Assembly: GCF_013004105.1 (NCBI RefSeq)
Contig: NZ_CP053085.1
Location: 2,480,001-2,544,000, forward strand
DNA: 64,000 nt
Reading direction: 5' to 3'
Source of the DNA: Gemmatimonas groenlandica
GTDB lineage: Bacteria > Gemmatimonadota > Gemmatimonadetes > Gemmatimonadales > Gemmatimonadaceae
Positions 63,701 through 64,000 of this stretch are shown here, in pieces. The notes beneath the pieces were generated by a model, which saw nothing but the letters and a program-made list of their open reading frames with translations, had not been told where the DNA came from and searched no databases. Made by a program: the position numbers and the translations under genes. Every line of letters starts with the position of its first letter. The first letter of the stretch is position 1.

Positions 63701-64000
63701 GCGACCCCGCCCTGGTGGGAAGTTCGACCATCTGGAACCAGTAGCGATCCAAGACCTGCATCACGCCCACCAACCCATTGAACGACACCGGTTTCATGAT
63801 GAACGAGTTGGCGCCGAGCTCGTAGGTCCGCAAAATGTCCTCCTCGTCTTTCGATGTCGTCAGCACGACGACAGGAATGCTGCGCAGCGCCGGATCGGCC
63901 TTAATCTCGCGCAGCGCTTCGCGTCCGTCCTTGCGCGGCATATTAAGGTCGAGGAGGATGAGGCCGGGCCTCGGCGCGGAGCCATGCTCGGCGTATCGTC
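63687..64000 (-). CDS. Rcp1-like single-domain response regulator (N-terminus beyond window)
   Basis: The visible C-terminal ~104 residues include GLILLDLNMPRKDGREAL with the phospho-acceptor Asp, VVVLTTSKDEEDILRTYELG and SFIMKPVSFNGL, ending in a WFQMVELP tail. This is the pattern of Rcp1-type receivers that pair with phytochrome-like or PAS kinases. The reading frame runs off the right edge, so the first ~40 residues and the upstream kinase, if any, are outside. It is translationally coupled to the GGDEF regulator (14-nt overlap). Confidence 0.93.
   Translation of the reverse strand, partial: RYAEHGSAPRPGLILLDLNMPRKDGREALREIKADPALRSIPVVVLTTSKDEEDILRTYELGANSFIMKPVSFNGLVGVMQVLDRYWFQMVELPTRAGSRAGY

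Overview
The window looks like a Gemmatimonadota chromosome (Gemmatimonas-like). This is an inference from the high G+C content, the enlarged RpoB, a PEP-CTERM protein, Ser/Thr kinases of the ELGGAGMSRVF type, and ECF sigma factors paired with kinases. No 16S gene is present to confirm it.

Left half (1-30001, nearly all on the minus strand): the ribosomal/RNA-polymerase supercluster. In transcription order it reads rpmG-secE-nusG-rplK-rplA-rplJ-rplL-rpoB-rpoC, then rpsL-rpsG, then fusA-tuf-rpsJ-rplC-rplD-rplW-rplB (rplB runs off the left edge). Two blocks interrupt it. Between rpoC and rpsL lie a Ser/Thr kinase, a lipoprotein and a small repeat-bounded element. That element (17088-17657) has 63-bp inverted repeats around a broken four-helix-bundle gene of the 23S rRNA intervening-sequence type. 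Between rpsG and fusA, where the str operon is normally continuous, lies a 7-kb surface-glycan cassette.

The cassette (6696-13044) is the most interesting part. A c-di-GMP-I (GEMM) riboswitch aptamer at 12959-13044 precedes a jelly-roll-like lipoprotein. Then come an NfrA-like TPR/outer-membrane protein, an NfrB-like processive glycosyltransferase ending in a c-di-GMP-binding MshEN domain, and a WecB UDP-GlcNAc 2-epimerase. The last three overlap by 4 nt. A PEP-CTERM protein follows behind its own sigma-54-type promoter. I infer a polysaccharide export system gated by c-di-GMP both at the RNA level and at the synthase, analogous to the E. coli phage-N4 receptor (Nfr) glycan pathway.

Right half (30229-64000): accessory and signalling genes. 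These are a CsoR-like repressor overlapping an amidohydrolase; a cyclic-nucleotide-domain/TrxB-like flavoprotein lacking the CxxC, with a UBP zinc-finger partner; a PAS histidine kinase; tRNA-Thr(GGT); an ECF42-type sigma factor with its DGPF protein; and an ECF sigma factor overlapping a TPR Ser/Thr kinase. From 44474 to the right edge is a dense two-component region: five histidine kinases or kinase-like proteins, several single-domain receivers, a sigma-54 activator without HTH, a NarL-type regulator and two very large hybrid kinases that share paralogous segments. Near the right edge a decayed patch holds an IS110 transposase fragment, a broken GAF-GGDEF gene and an HD-GYP remnant. It is followed by an intact receiver-GGDEF diguanylate cyclase, so c-di-GMP runs through both ends of the window.
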